A stretch of DNA of 64,000 nucleotides, from assembly GCA_040754815.1 (NCBI GenBank), contig JBFMBX010000012.1, forward strand, positions 3,949 to 67,948, in the 5' to 3' direction. Every line of letters starts with the position of its first letter. The stretch's first letter is position 1. Of this stretch, positions 42,453-53,585 are shown piece by piece. Source of the DNA: Bellilinea sp040754815 (GTDB lineage Bacteria; Chloroflexota; Anaerolineae; Anaerolineales; Anaerolineaceae). Position numbers and translations under genes: made by a program. The notes below the pieces were generated by a model. It was not told the origin of the DNA. It did no database searches and saw only the letters and a program-made list of their open reading frames with translations.

Positions 42453-43600
42453 GCGTCATTCCATACCGTTTGGGCATTCAACAGCGCATTTTACCCAACT
42501 ACCGCGCACCGTTCTTTGAAGCGCTGGGAGAGGCCTGCCCGCGCGGGCTGGGGATTTTTGCCGGTTTGCCGCGCCCGGCCGAGGCGGTGGAACCGCAGCG
42601 TGAACTGCATCACGCCCGGCTGAGCCATGCCCGCAACCTGCACCTGCTGGGCGGCCGTTTTTACCTGTGCTGGCAGGCCGGCTGGCGCAAGTGGCTGGAA
42701 GACTGGCAGCCCGAAATCCTGATTCTGGAAGCCAACCCGCGTTACTTAAGCAGCCCGGCTCTGATGCGCTGGATGCGCACGCGCGGCCGTCCGCTGATCG
42801 GCTGGGGGCTGGGCGCACCGCTGGCCGAAAGCGAAGGTTCCGCATGGGGGAAACGGGTCTGGCGGGGGTTCTTAAGGCAATTCGACGCGCTGATCGCCTA
42901 TTCCCGGCGCGGGGCGGAGCAGTACGCGCGGCTTGGGTTTGCCCGCGAGCGGATTGTGGTGGCGCCCAACGCAGTTGCCCCGCGGCCGTTGAACCCGCCC
43001 CCTGAACGCCCGCCGCAGTTTGAGGGAGGCAGGGCGCGCCTGCTGTATGTGGGGCGTTTGCAGGCCCGCAAGCGGGTGGATCTGCTGCTGCGCGCCTGCG
43101 CCGCTCTGCCGGCTGAATTTCAACCGGAGGTGTGGATCGTCGGTGATGGGCCGGTGCGCGCCGAACTGGAAGAACTGGCCGCCCGCCTCTATCCGGCGTG
43201 CCGCTTTTGGGGCGCCCGTTTCGGGGGCGAGCTTGAACCGCTCTTTCAGCAAGCGGATGTGTTCGTCCTGCCGGGCAGCGGCGGTTTGGCCGTCCAGCAG
43301 GCAATGGCCTATGCCCTGCCGGTCATTGTGGGCGAGGCGGACGGCACCCAGTCCGAACTGGTGACTGCCGAAAACGGCTGGCTATTGGCGGCGGCCGATC
43401 TTTCGGCGCTGACCGCCGCTTTGGGCGAGGCGCTGAGCGATGCGGCGCGCCTGCGGCGCATGGGGCTGGCTTCGTACCGCATTGTGCGCGAGCGCGTCAA
43501 TCTGGAAGCGATGGTGGCCGCATTTGCCCGCGCGGTGGAACTGGCTGCCGCTCATGGCGGGCTTGCGGCAGCACAACAAAACCCGGCAGGGGGAGGGTAA
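42449..43600 (+). CDS. Glycosyltransferase family 4-like
   Basis: The 383-residue GT-B protein has an N-terminal acceptor domain (IQQRILPNYRAPFFEALGEA) and a C-terminal nucleotide-sugar domain with LLYVGRLQARKRVDLLLRAC, VWIVGDGPVRAELEELA and VIVGEADGTQSELVTAENGW, the GT4 pattern. It should add a sugar to a lipid or glycan acceptor. The start overlaps sbcC by four bases and the next glycosyltransferase begins three bases after the stop. Confidence 0.9.
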   Translation: MSVIPYRLGIQQRILPNYRAPFFEALGEACPRGLGIFAGLPRPAEAVEPQRELHHARLSHARNLHLLGGRFYLCWQAGWRKWLEDWQPEILILEANPRYLSSPALMRWMRTRGRPLIGWGLGAPLAESEGSAWGKRVWRGFLRQFDALIAYSRRGAEQYARLGFARERIVVAPNAVAPRPLNPPPERPPQFEGGRARLLYVGRLQARKRVDLLLRACAALPAEFQPEVWIVGDGPVRAELEELAARLYPACRFWGARFGGELEPLFQQADVFVLPGSGGLAVQQAMAYALPVIVGEADGTQSELVTAENGWLLAAADLSALTAALGEALSDAARLRRMGLASYRIVRERVNLEAMVAAFARAVELAAAHGGLAAAQQNPAGGG

Positions 43601-43603
43601 ACC

Positions 43604-44830
43604 GTGCATATCCTGCTGGTTGCCGATGGGCGCAGTCCGATCACCCTGCGCTGGCTGGAAAGCCTGCACGCGCTGGGGCACACCCTTTCGCTGATTTCCA
43701 CCTTTCCCTGCCCGCCGCCGGCCGGGTTGGCTCACTTTGAGGTTGTATCGGTTGCTTTCAGCGCACTGGCGGGTGGAATGGCCTCTCCAACTCGGCCCAA
43801 CGGCGGCGGTGGGGCTGTGCCTTCCAAACGCCGCTGGGTGGCGGGTTTGCGGCGGATTTTGCTGCCTTTGCGTTACCGGCTTGCGCCGCTGACGCTGCCC
43901 GGCGCGGTGCGCCGCTGCCGGCAGGTGATGAAAGAATTACAGCCGGATCTCGTCCATGCCTTGCGCATTCCTTTCGAGGGCATTCTGGCCTGCGCGGCAG
44001 TGGGGCAGGTGCCGCTGGCGGTTTCCATCTGGGGCAATGACCTGACCCTGCACGCCGCGGCAACGCCGCGCATGGCCGGCTGGACGCGCGCCGTATTACA
44101 GCGGGCGGACGGCATCCACGCCGACGCTGCCCGCGATTTGCGGCTGGCGCGGGGGTGGGGTTTCCCGGCAGACCGCCCAACCCTGCTCATTCCCACCAGC
44201 GGCGGCATTGATTTACGGAAGATGGAACAATCGCTCCAGCCCCTGCCCGCCGAACTGGAAGCACGCATTCCTCCGCACCGCGCCATGATCATCAACCCGC
44301 GCGGCGTGCGTGCCTATACCTGCACGGCGGCTTTTTTCCAATCCCTGCCGCTGATTCTCCAGCGCAACCCGCAGTGTGTGATCGTCTGCCCGGCCATGCA
44401 GGGGGAGCGCGAGGCCGAGGGCTGGAAGCAGCGCTTGAATCTGGATGAGCGGGTGGTTTTGCTGCCGCCCCTTCCTCAGGCGCAGTTGTGGGGGCTGTTT
44501 GCCCGCAGCGCCGTTTCCGTCTCGGTCACCAGCCATGACGGCACGCCCAACACCCTGCTGGAAGCGATGGCCTGCGGCAGTTTTCCGGTGGCGGGCGATC
44601 TGGAAAGCCTGCGCGAGTGGATTACACCGGGGGTCAACGGGCTGCTGGTGGAAAGTTATAAGGCCGATGCGATTGCCGCCGCGGTGCTGATGGCACTGGA
44701 TGACGAAGACCTGCGCCGCCGCGCTGCCGAACTGAACCGGCAGATCATTGCCGAACGCGCCGAAGTAACGCTGATGCGCCCGCGTTTGGAAGCATTTTAC
44801 CGTCAAATCGTTTCCGAAAGCGGCGGGTAA
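43604..44830 (+). CDS. Glycosyltransferase family 4-like
   Basis: GTG start with GGAGG seven bases upstream; 408 residues. The N-terminal domain (ILLVADGRSPITLRWLESLH) and the C-terminal donor-binding motif LLEAMACGSFPVAGDLESLREWITPGVNGLLV mark it as GT4. It contains an inserted low-complexity stretch near residue 65 (SPTRPNGGGGAVPSKRR). It works in tandem with the preceding enzyme, perhaps on a surface glycan. Confidence 0.9.
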   Translation: MHILLVADGRSPITLRWLESLHALGHTLSLISTFPCPPPAGLAHFEVVSVAFSALAGGMASPTRPNGGGGAVPSKRRWVAGLRRILLPLRYRLAPLTLPGAVRRCRQVMKELQPDLVHALRIPFEGILACAAVGQVPLAVSIWGNDLTLHAAATPRMAGWTRAVLQRADGIHADAARDLRLARGWGFPADRPTLLIPTSGGIDLRKMEQSLQPLPAELEARIPPHRAMIINPRGVRAYTCTAAFFQSLPLILQRNPQCVIVCPAMQGEREAEGWKQRLNLDERVVLLPPLPQAQLWGLFARSAVSVSVTSHDGTPNTLLEAMACGSFPVAGDLESLREWITPGVNGLLVESYKADAIAAAVLMALDDEDLRRRAAELNRQIIAERAEVTLMRPRLEAFYRQIVSESGG

Positions 44831-44944
44831 AAGCGGTGAGAGCGGGGTGGAAATCCCCTGCAGGTAGCTGCATATTTGCAAAGAGGGATGCTCGCCACGC
44901 TCTACAAAGGGGGAAGAACCAATCCATCTCGCCGTGCAACCTGT

Positions 44945-44950
44945 TATAAT
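44945..44950 (+). promoter_or_regulatory. Promoter -10 box of the first SGNH-like gene
   Basis: TATAAT is 43 bases before the ATG at 44994. The gene has an SD (GGAG), so this is a conventional leader. Confidence 0.5.
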
Positions 44951-44993
44951 TTGTTTGATTTACAAAAATAGTCAAAGTTTTGGAGAGACACTC

Positions 44994-46157
44994 ATGAAAA
45001 GCAAACAACTCCTGCCGTGGGTGCTGGTGGCGGTGCTGGCAACGGCATTGATTGGGGTGCTGGTGCTGCAAAACCGACCGGCGGCCGTCTCTCAACCTGC
45101 CGGCAACACCCCCGCCGCTCCCACGCCTGCCGTTTCTTCACCAACCGCGGCGTCCGTTTCAGCCACCCAAACCGTGCCCCTGCCGGCCGGGGATACACCG
45201 GCGGCATACCCGCCGCCCGCCTCCCTTGCGCCGACAGTTACCCAAATCCCTGCGGCAGCCGCTGCCTCATCCACGCCGGCCGGTTCGCCGGTGGGTGATC
45301 TTCAGCCCCTTGCAGCGCCGCCCATCCCCATCCACATCATTGACCACCGCGCCGTGGCGCTGTTTGACCGCATTCCGCCCGAATATGTGCAAAAAGCCGC
45401 GCAAATTCGCATGGTGTTCTTCGACCGCAGTGTGGGCTGGAACATCAGCGCCGGGCTGGACTGCCTGGCAGCCCCATCGTGGGCGGGAAGCCCCTCCCAC
45501 TGCCGGCGTTACTTTACCAGTCAGGTGGTCTGCGCAGCAGAGGCGGATCAGGTTAAAACTTATACGGGCAGAGATGCCGTAATACCCGCGGCCATCCGCT
45601 TTCCGGGCGGTTTTGACCGCAGCAACATCGAATTTGTGCTGACCGAAGGTGCCTACTGGTTCGAGGAACTGCAATACTTCCTTGACCGGGTGCCGCAATA
45701 TGCCGACCGCCAGATCATCACCTACGGCCATAATTACCTGCAGGTTACCGATGCTTCCGATATTGCCGACGTGTATTTTGACCCCAATTACAGCGGCCCC
45801 AACCTTTATGAACTGACCGCGCTCGAAAAGCAGTACCCCGATAAGACCTTTGTTTACTGGACGACCTCGCTGGCGCGCAACATTGGGACGGATGTTTCGC
45901 GCCGCTTCAACGAACAGATGCGCGCTTGGGCTACCGACAACAACCGCATTCTCTTCGACCTGTCCGATATCCTCAGCCACACCACCGATGGCGAGGCCTG
46001 CCTGAGCGAGGACGGCAACCCGGTCATCTGCTGCGAATACACCACCGAGAGCGAAGGGGGGCATTTGGGGGCAGTTTCGGCGGGTAAATTGCAGGCCGCC
46101 AAGGCCATGTGGGTGATGCTGGCCCAGCTGGCCGGCTGGCAGCCGGAGACACCCTGA
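44994..46157 (+). CDS. Secreted SGNH-hydrolase-like protein (tandem paralog 1)
   Basis: The ATG at 44994 is chosen because GGAG lies ten bases upstream; the 387-residue product then starts with a basic segment and membrane/signal helix (about 6-24). A long Ala/Pro/Thr-rich linker (about 28-105) follows. The folded part has FFDRSVGWNISAGLDCL (candidate nucleophile Ser146), TFVYWTTSLARNIG and, near the end, EGGHLGAVSAGKLQAAKAMW (candidate His357), which fits an SGNH hydrolase. The catalytic assignment is inference. Eight or so Cys suggest disulfides and an extracytoplasmic location. Confidence 0.65.
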   Translation: MKSKQLLPWVLVAVLATALIGVLVLQNRPAAVSQPAGNTPAAPTPAVSSPTAASVSATQTVPLPAGDTPAAYPPPASLAPTVTQIPAAAAASSTPAGSPVGDLQPLAAPPIPIHIIDHRAVALFDRIPPEYVQKAAQIRMVFFDRSVGWNISAGLDCLAAPSWAGSPSHCRRYFTSQVVCAAEADQVKTYTGRDAVIPAAIRFPGGFDRSNIEFVLTEGAYWFEELQYFLDRVPQYADRQIITYGHNYLQVTDASDIADVYFDPNYSGPNLYELTALEKQYPDKTFVYWTTSLARNIGTDVSRRFNEQMRAWATDNNRILFDLSDILSHTTDGEACLSEDGNPVICCEYTTESEGGHLGAVSAGKLQAAKAMWVMLAQLAGWQPETP

Positions 46158-46197
46158 ACTTTACAGGGTAATTACAGACCCCCAACAAAATTGAAAG

Positions 46198-46220
46198 CCG
46201 CTGAAAATCAGCGGTTTTTT
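46198..46220 (+). terminator. Intrinsic terminator between the two SGNH-like genes
   Basis: CCGCTGA, AAA loop, TCAGCGG, then six T residues. It is followed within five bases by the TACAAT of the next gene, so each paralog has its own unit. Confidence 0.85.
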
Positions 46221-46224
46221 ATGC

Positions 46225-46230
46225 TACAAT
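46225..46230 (+). promoter_or_regulatory. Promoter -10 box of the second SGNH-like gene
   Basis: TACAAT lies directly after the terminator T-run. GGAG about 13 bases before the ATG at 46272 is the likely SD. Confidence 0.5.
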
Positions 46231-46271
46231 CGGGCAGGTTGAAACCTTTACATAATGGAGAAAAATAATCA

Positions 46272-47267
46272 ATGATACGAAACCGTCTTGCGCCTTGGGG
46301 GATGGCGCTCATCCTTCTAGCAGCAGCGGTTTTTCCGCTTAATGTAACGGCTCAAACCGGGGGCGATACCACCATCTTTTTACCGCTGGTTCAGCGCGGC
46401 GGCTCAACTTCACCCACGCCTACCCCCCGCCCCACCATCATCCCAAACCCGCAGTTGGGCAACATCATTGACCACACCACCCTGCCGCTCTACGACCAGA
46501 TACCGCCCGAATATCTGCGCGCGGCCGAGCAAATCCGTTTTTATTACTTTGACCGCAGTGTGGGGCAGAACATCAGCGAAGGGCTGGATTGCCTCGCCAG
46601 CCCCAGCTGGGCAGAAAGCCCATCCTCCTGCCGGCGCTACTACACCGATGCCAGCCTGACCACCTCGAAGACCTACACCACCAACGACAGCAACATTCCC
46701 GAGGTCATCCTGTTCCCCGGCGGGAACAATCGCGATAACATTCGCTTCGAATTTTATCAAGCCGATTACTGGTACAACGATGTCCGAAATCTGGTTGAAA
46801 GATACCCCTCGCTTGCCAGCCAGTGGGATATCATCTCCCTCAAACACAATTACTTGCAGGTTGCAGAGGGTTCCACCATTGCCCGCGATTATTTCAACCC
46901 CAGTTACAACGGCTACAATATCTACGATATTCTAGAATTAGAAGCCCGCTACCCGAATAAGGTGTTTGTATACTGGACTTCCTCACTGGCGAGAAATGCC
47001 GGAACTTCGGTTTCAGAATCCTTCAACAACCAGATGCGGGAATGGGCACGCGAGAACAACAAAATTCTGCTGGATATTGCCGACATCCTCAGCCACACGC
47101 CGGACGGGCAGGAATGCCGCAACGGTCAGGGCTACGCCATCATCTGCCGGGAATACACCACCGAAGCCGAGGGCGGGCATCTGGGTTCGGTTTCGGCGGG
47201 CAAAATTCGGGTTGCCAAGGCCATCTGGATTTTGCTGGCCCAACTGGCCGGCTGGCAGGGGCCCTGA
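46272..47267 (+). CDS. Secreted SGNH-hydrolase-like protein (tandem paralog 2)
   Basis: The 331-residue protein has a typical signal peptide (about 1-27; LILLAAAVFPLNVTAQTGG) and a shorter Pro/Thr linker. The body matches the upstream neighbour: YFDRSVGQNISEGLDCLASP (candidate Ser96), VYWTSSLARNAG and EGGHLGSVSAGKIRVAKAIW (candidate His303). The two are clear duplicates, but this copy has a secreted rather than anchored N-terminus and a shorter linker. The substrate is unknown; deacetylation of a surface glycan would fit the neighbouring glycosyltransferases. Confidence 0.65.
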   Translation: MIRNRLAPWGMALILLAAAVFPLNVTAQTGGDTTIFLPLVQRGGSTSPTPTPRPTIIPNPQLGNIIDHTTLPLYDQIPPEYLRAAEQIRFYYFDRSVGQNISEGLDCLASPSWAESPSSCRRYYTDASLTTSKTYTTNDSNIPEVILFPGGNNRDNIRFEFYQADYWYNDVRNLVERYPSLASQWDIISLKHNYLQVAEGSTIARDYFNPSYNGYNIYDILELEARYPNKVFVYWTSSLARNAGTSVSESFNNQMREWARENNKILLDIADILSHTPDGQECRNGQGYAIICREYTTEAEGGHLGSVSAGKIRVAKAIWILLAQLAGWQGP

Positions 47268-47299
47268 TTTCCGCACCTTGACAGAAAGAGAAACCATCC

Positions 47300-47345
47300 T
47301 TCCCTGCTGTTGGCGGCACACGGGCTGCCGGCAGCAGGGAATTTT
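47300..47345 (+). terminator. Large terminator hairpin after the SGNH-like genes
   Basis: TTCCCTGCTG (47300-47309) pairs with CAGCAGGGAA (47332-47341); an inner GGCGGC/GCTGCC stem extends it. TTTT follows at 47342-47345. Confidence 0.75.
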
Positions 47346-47483
47346 GCTCCATTACCAGCGGTATATTTGTGGTATATTAAGCACATCTCCCGCCATCCCA
47401 GCCCGGTACGTTAATCTTTTCTTCTGAATGCTGCATTCTGCCTGCTGACTACCTGAAGCGCAGGTCTTTCGTTTTTTGTGCGA

Positions 47484-49139
47484 ATGGAAGCCGAAACCCC
47501 CCTTTCTACTCAATCTCTGACTGTTGAAATTCAGCGCCTGCACCGGCAGGCCCTGCAATTGCTGGACAGCGATGCGGCGCAGGGTTTGCAAATCCTTCAG
47601 CAAGCCTTTCAACTGGCGGAAAATGACTCCACCGCTGACCCCCACCTGCAAGCCGAACTGGCCGCCTGTCTGGTCACACGCGGTCGGCTGCACCTGAAAA
47701 ATGCGGCCTATGCCGCCGCGCTGGTGGATTTTCAGACCGCCGTGCAGCAGTTCCAGCAATTGGGCCGGGAGCGCGAAATGGCAGCGGCCCGTTCCTATTA
47801 CGGGGTTACTTTTGCCCACATGGGGGAATTTTCCGAAGCACTCGAACACCTTTTTCAGGCCCTCAAAGAAGCCGAACGGCTGGGTGACCGTCTGCTCACG
47901 GCTGAAATCACCAACGATATCTGCTACACCTATGTGCTGCTGGGTCAGCCGGAACTGGCCATCCCTCACCTGCATCAGGCGGTGCAGACGCTGCGCGAAC
48001 TCCATGACCCCTTGCGCCTTTCGTGGACACTGGATAGTCTGGCGATGGCATACCTGCATACCGGCGATCCGCGCCGCGCAATGGAATACGAAAGCGAGGC
48101 CTTGAAAATTGCCGAAACGATTCACGCGTGGCAGGATCAGGCCGTTTACCTCAACAACTTGGGTGAAATTTACCTTGCTCAAGGCGATGACAGCGCCGCC
48201 GTTGCCGCTTACCAGCAGGCCCTGAATGTGGCCCGCCGGCACAACCTCAACGCCGAAATTGCCCTGATTTTGCTCAACCTCGGTAAATTGCACAGCGAAC
48301 GCGGTCATTTCGATGCCGCCGAAAAAGACCTGAACGAAGCCCTGCAAATTGCCCGGCAAATCCACCGCCAGCCGCAGGTGATGGAAGCCTACCGCGCGCT
48401 GGCCGATTTATACGAAAAAAGCGGAAAAGCCGCCGCCGCGCTGGAGATGTATAAAAAATACCACGCCGTCTTTCAGGCCATCTACGATCAGGAAGCCGAC
48501 CGGCGCATCAAACAATTACAGGTGCTGCATCAACTGGATGCCCTGCGGCGGGAAACCGAGTCGTTCCAAAAACAGGCGTTGGAATTGCAGCGCAAAGTGG
48601 AAGAACAGCAGCGCACGCAGGTAAAACTGGAAAAACTGGCGCGCACCGATTTCCTCACCCAAAGCCTCAACCGGCGCGCGTTGTTCGATGCCGGCCAGGC
48701 CGCCTTTCAGGAAGCGCGCAAAACCGGCCAGCCGCTGACCATCATCATGTTCGACCTGGATAATTTCAAAGAGATCAATGATGAATACGGTCATCTGGTT
48801 GGCGATCAGGTGCTGACCATTCTGGTCGAACGCATCCGCCACCGCCTGCGCAGCAACGATACGCTGGCGCGTTATGGCGGTGAGGAATTTACCATCATCC
48901 TGCCGGGTACCGGGCTGGAACAGGGGCTGCGTACCGCCGAGCGGGTGCGAAATGCGGTGGCCGAATCGCCCATCCGCATCGGCAGCAGCCGCCTGAACGT
49001 GACCATCAGCCTTGGGGTGGCAACGGCCACCCCGCCGCACTTTCCGCATACTTTCAAGGAATTGCTGCGCCGTGCCGATCAGGCTCTCTATGCGGCCAAA
49101 AACAGCGGGCGGAATTGTGTGCGCGCTTACGAAAATTAA
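47484..49139 (+). CDS. TPR-repeat diguanylate cyclase (GGDEF)
   Basis: The ATG at 47484 is taken as the start (a GTG two codons earlier is possible; neither has a clear SD). The 551-residue soluble protein has about seven tetratricopeptide repeats (30-330), a coiled coil (340-385) and a C-terminal GGDEF domain with IIMFDLDNFKEINDEYGHLV and RYGGEEF. The inhibitory site RxxD is present (RSND, five residues before GGEEF), so product feedback is expected. It should make c-di-GMP in response to a protein partner bound by the TPRs. Confidence 0.92.
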   Translation: MEAETPLSTQSLTVEIQRLHRQALQLLDSDAAQGLQILQQAFQLAENDSTADPHLQAELAACLVTRGRLHLKNAAYAAALVDFQTAVQQFQQLGREREMAAARSYYGVTFAHMGEFSEALEHLFQALKEAERLGDRLLTAEITNDICYTYVLLGQPELAIPHLHQAVQTLRELHDPLRLSWTLDSLAMAYLHTGDPRRAMEYESEALKIAETIHAWQDQAVYLNNLGEIYLAQGDDSAAVAAYQQALNVARRHNLNAEIALILLNLGKLHSERGHFDAAEKDLNEALQIARQIHRQPQVMEAYRALADLYEKSGKAAAALEMYKKYHAVFQAIYDQEADRRIKQLQVLHQLDALRRETESFQKQALELQRKVEEQQRTQVKLEKLARTDFLTQSLNRRALFDAGQAAFQEARKTGQPLTIIMFDLDNFKEINDEYGHLVGDQVLTILVERIRHRLRSNDTLARYGGEEFTIILPGTGLEQGLRTAERVRNAVAESPIRIGSSRLNVTISLGVATATPPHFPHTFKELLRRADQALYAAKNSGRNCVRAYEN

Positions 49140-49145
49140 GCGCGC

Positions 49146-50828
<1,683 letters not shown>

Positions 50829-51002
50829 GCCGCTTTTCTCCTGAGATGTATTTTATCCTGACTTTATCCGCCCTTGAGGGTTTTTCAGGCCGTGGGAATG
50901 GCAGAGACGGCGTTTGGGCGTAAAAGCGGCACGGTTGAACGTGGTTTCATGCGCCCACAGCACGGTTTTTGAACAGACTCACCGGAATTGCTCATTTTGG
51001 AT

Positions 51003-51008
51003 TACAAT
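51003..51008 (+). promoter_or_regulatory. -10 box of mutS2 close to the start codon
   Basis: TACAAT ends nine bases before the ATG at 51018, giving a transcript with a leader of at most a few bases. No SD is present. Confidence 0.45.
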
Positions 51009-51017
51009 CAAGCCGCT

Positions 51018-53426
51018 ATGGATGTGAAATCGCTCACCATGCTGGAATTTCCCAAAGTGCTGGAACGGCTGGCCGCCTACGCCGATTTTTCGGCCTCGGC
51101 CGAACTGGCCCGTAACCTGCGCCCCACTGCCGATTTGCAGGAAGCGCTGGCGCGGCAGGCAACCACCACCGAAGCCCGCCGCCTGTTGAGCGTCAAATCG
51201 GAAGTCGGTATTGGCGGGGCGCGGGATGTGCGTCCGCTGGTGGAACGCGCCGCCCGCAGCGGTGTGCTGCTGCCGGCTGAATTTCTGGAAATCAAATCCA
51301 CGCTCATTGCCGCACGCGATTTATACCGCACGCTGGAAAACAAAGCTGCCGAATATCCGCATCTGGCGGAAATTGCCCGCCCGCTGGCCCCGCCGCCGGG
51401 GCTGATTGAAGCCATCTCGCGCACCATCTCGGAGCGCGGAGAGGTGCTGGACAGCGCCTCTCCGCGGCTGGCCTCACTGCGGGCAGAAATCAAAGTAGCC
51501 CACGAGCGGCTGCTTTCGCGCCTGCAAAAAATGCTGCAAGACCCCAAAAACGCGCCCCATTTGCAGGAAGCCATCATCACCCTGCGCAACGGCCGTTATG
51601 TCATCCCGCTGCGCGCCGAATCGCGCGGGCGTATCCGCGCCATTGTGCATGACCAATCTTCCTCCGGCGCAACCCTGTTTGTGGAACCGCTGGCAGTGGT
51701 GGAACTCAACAACGAGTGGCACGAACTGCAGCTTGCCGAGAGGGACGAAGAGCGGCGCATCCTCAGTGAATTATCCGATCAGGTGGGGGCGCACAGCGCG
51801 GTGATCATTGCCATCGTGGAAGCGCTTGCCCGTCTTGATCTGGCTTTCATGTGCGCCAAATACGCCGATGATCTGAAAGCTGCCGAACCGGTATTGACCG
51901 CCTTCCGCAAAACGGGGCGCGAAAAGCACCCCGGCAGTGTGATTCAACTCTATCAGGCGCGCCACCCCCTGCTTGACCCCCAAACGGTGGTGCCAATTGA
52001 TGTGGTGCTGGATGAGCAGACCTACGCGCTGGTCATCACCGGGCCGAATACGGGCGGTAAAACCGTTACCCTCAAAACGGTCGGGCTGCTGGCACTCATG
52101 GCCCAGGCGGGCCTGCACATACCGGCGCAGAGCGGTTCTGCGCTCAGCATCTTTCGTAACATCTACGCCGATATCGGCGATGAACAATCTATCGAACAGT
52201 CGCTTTCCACCTTTTCGGGGCATATTACCAACATTGTGCGCATCCTTCGGCGCATGGATTCGAATTCGCTGGTGCTGCTGGATGAACTGGGTGCCGGCAC
52301 CGACCCGCAGGAAGGTTCGGCACTGGCGCGCGCCATTTTGGGTTATCTGGTGGAAAAACGGGTCACCAGCCTGATTGCCACCCACTACCCCGAACTGAAA
52401 GCTTACGCCCACGCAACGCCGGGGGTGGTCAATGCCAGCATGGAATTTGACCTGCGTTCTCTCAAGCCAACCTACCGGCTGACCATCGGCCTGCCGGGGC
52501 GCTCTAACGCACTGGCCATTGCCCAGCGGCTGGGTGTGCCGGAAGAAATCCTTACAGCGGCGCGGAATATGATCAATCCCACCGACCTGCAGGCCGACGA
52601 CCTGCTGGATGAAATTCACCGCCAGCGGGAACTGGCACGCAAGGCGCGCAGTGAAGCCGACCGGCTGCGTTCGCAGGCCGAGAATCTGCGCCGCGAACTG
52701 GCGCAGCGGCTGGAAAAGATCGAAGAAGAGCGGCGTCAAATTTTAGAAAAAGCCCGCCGCCAGCAGGAGGAAGAAATCCTCGCCCTGCGGGCGGAACTGG
52801 ATGCCCTGCGGCGGGAATTGCAGCGCGCCCGCCAGCCGCTGGATGCGCTCAAACCCCTGCAGGAAAAACTGGAAACCCTGCAAAGCGAAGCGGAAAAACC
52901 GGTGGCGCGTACGGTTTTCGAGCCGGCCCGCCCCTTGCAGTTAGGCGATAAGGTGCGGCTGCGCTCGCTGCAGATGGAGGGGGTCGTCACCGCGGTGGGA
53001 CAGAGTGAAATTGAAGTGCAAATGGGCAACCTGCGCCTGCGCGCCCGCCCGGAAGAAGTGGAACGTCCGGGCACTCCCCCTGCCGAAGCAGCCCCGGCCG
53101 CTCCGTCACCTACCCCACCGCGCCCGGTTTCGGCCCCTCGTCCGGCGGCAGCGCGTCCGGCTGTGTTTACCCCCTCCCCCGGCATGGAACTTGACCTGCG
53201 CGGACAGCGCGCCGAAGATGCCCTCGAAGCGCTGCAGCGTTACCTGGAGTCCGCTTACCTGAACGGTATGCCGTTTGTGCGTATCATTCACGGCAAAGGC
53301 ACGGGCAAACTTCGTCAGGCGGTGCGGGATTTTGTGAAACAGCATGAATATGTGGCCAGTTGGGAAAGCGGAATGGACAATGAGGGCGGCGAGGGAGTGA
53401 CGGTGGTTCACCTGCGGGAAGGATGA
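51018..53426 (+). CDS. mutS2: Endonuclease MutS2
   Basis: The ATG at 51018 is chosen because MDVKSLTMLEFPKVLERLAAY is the typical MutS2 N-terminus; a TTG ten codons earlier is also in frame. The 802-residue protein has core/clamp helices, an ATPase with Walker A TGPNTGGKT (about 341-349) and LVLLDELGAGTDPQEGSALA, a coiled coil (about 525-620), a KOW-like segment and a C-terminal Smr domain with LDLRG (725-729) and HGKGTG from His758. MutS2 resolves collided ribosomes or suppresses recombination, depending on the species studied. Confidence 0.95.
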   Translation: MDVKSLTMLEFPKVLERLAAYADFSASAELARNLRPTADLQEALARQATTTEARRLLSVKSEVGIGGARDVRPLVERAARSGVLLPAEFLEIKSTLIAARDLYRTLENKAAEYPHLAEIARPLAPPPGLIEAISRTISERGEVLDSASPRLASLRAEIKVAHERLLSRLQKMLQDPKNAPHLQEAIITLRNGRYVIPLRAESRGRIRAIVHDQSSSGATLFVEPLAVVELNNEWHELQLAERDEERRILSELSDQVGAHSAVIIAIVEALARLDLAFMCAKYADDLKAAEPVLTAFRKTGREKHPGSVIQLYQARHPLLDPQTVVPIDVVLDEQTYALVITGPNTGGKTVTLKTVGLLALMAQAGLHIPAQSGSALSIFRNIYADIGDEQSIEQSLSTFSGHITNIVRILRRMDSNSLVLLDELGAGTDPQEGSALARAILGYLVEKRVTSLIATHYPELKAYAHATPGVVNASMEFDLRSLKPTYRLTIGLPGRSNALAIAQRLGVPEEILTAARNMINPTDLQADDLLDEIHRQRELARKARSEADRLRSQAENLRRELAQRLEKIEEERRQILEKARRQQEEEILALRAELDALRRELQRARQPLDALKPLQEKLETLQSEAEKPVARTVFEPARPLQLGDKVRLRSLQMEGVVTAVGQSEIEVQMGNLRLRARPEEVERPGTPPAEAAPAAPSPTPPRPVSAPRPAAARPAVFTPSPGMELDLRGQRAEDALEALQRYLESAYLNGMPFVRIIHGKGTGKLRQAVRDFVKQHEYVASWESGMDNEGGEGVTVVHLREG

Positions 53427-53443
53427 AAAGTGAGTTAAAAAAC

Positions 53444-53483
53444 AAAGAGCGATCGTGTTGATCCCCATCCACGATCGCTCTTT
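53444..53483. terminator. Bidirectional terminator between mutS2 and the SARP gene
   Basis: AAAGAGCGATCGTG and CACGATCGCTCTTT form a perfect 14-bp stem around a 12-base loop. In the minus direction TTTGTTTTTTAAC follows, a strong terminator for the SARP gene. In the plus direction only TTT follows. Confidence 0.85.
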
Positions 53484-53585
53484 CATGCGGATGACCCCTA
53501 GTAAATCCGCCCGAACTGGCTTGTTTGCTGATTTATTTTTACCAGCCGGGCATTGCCGAAATGTGGACAAAGCGTGAGTAAAAAA

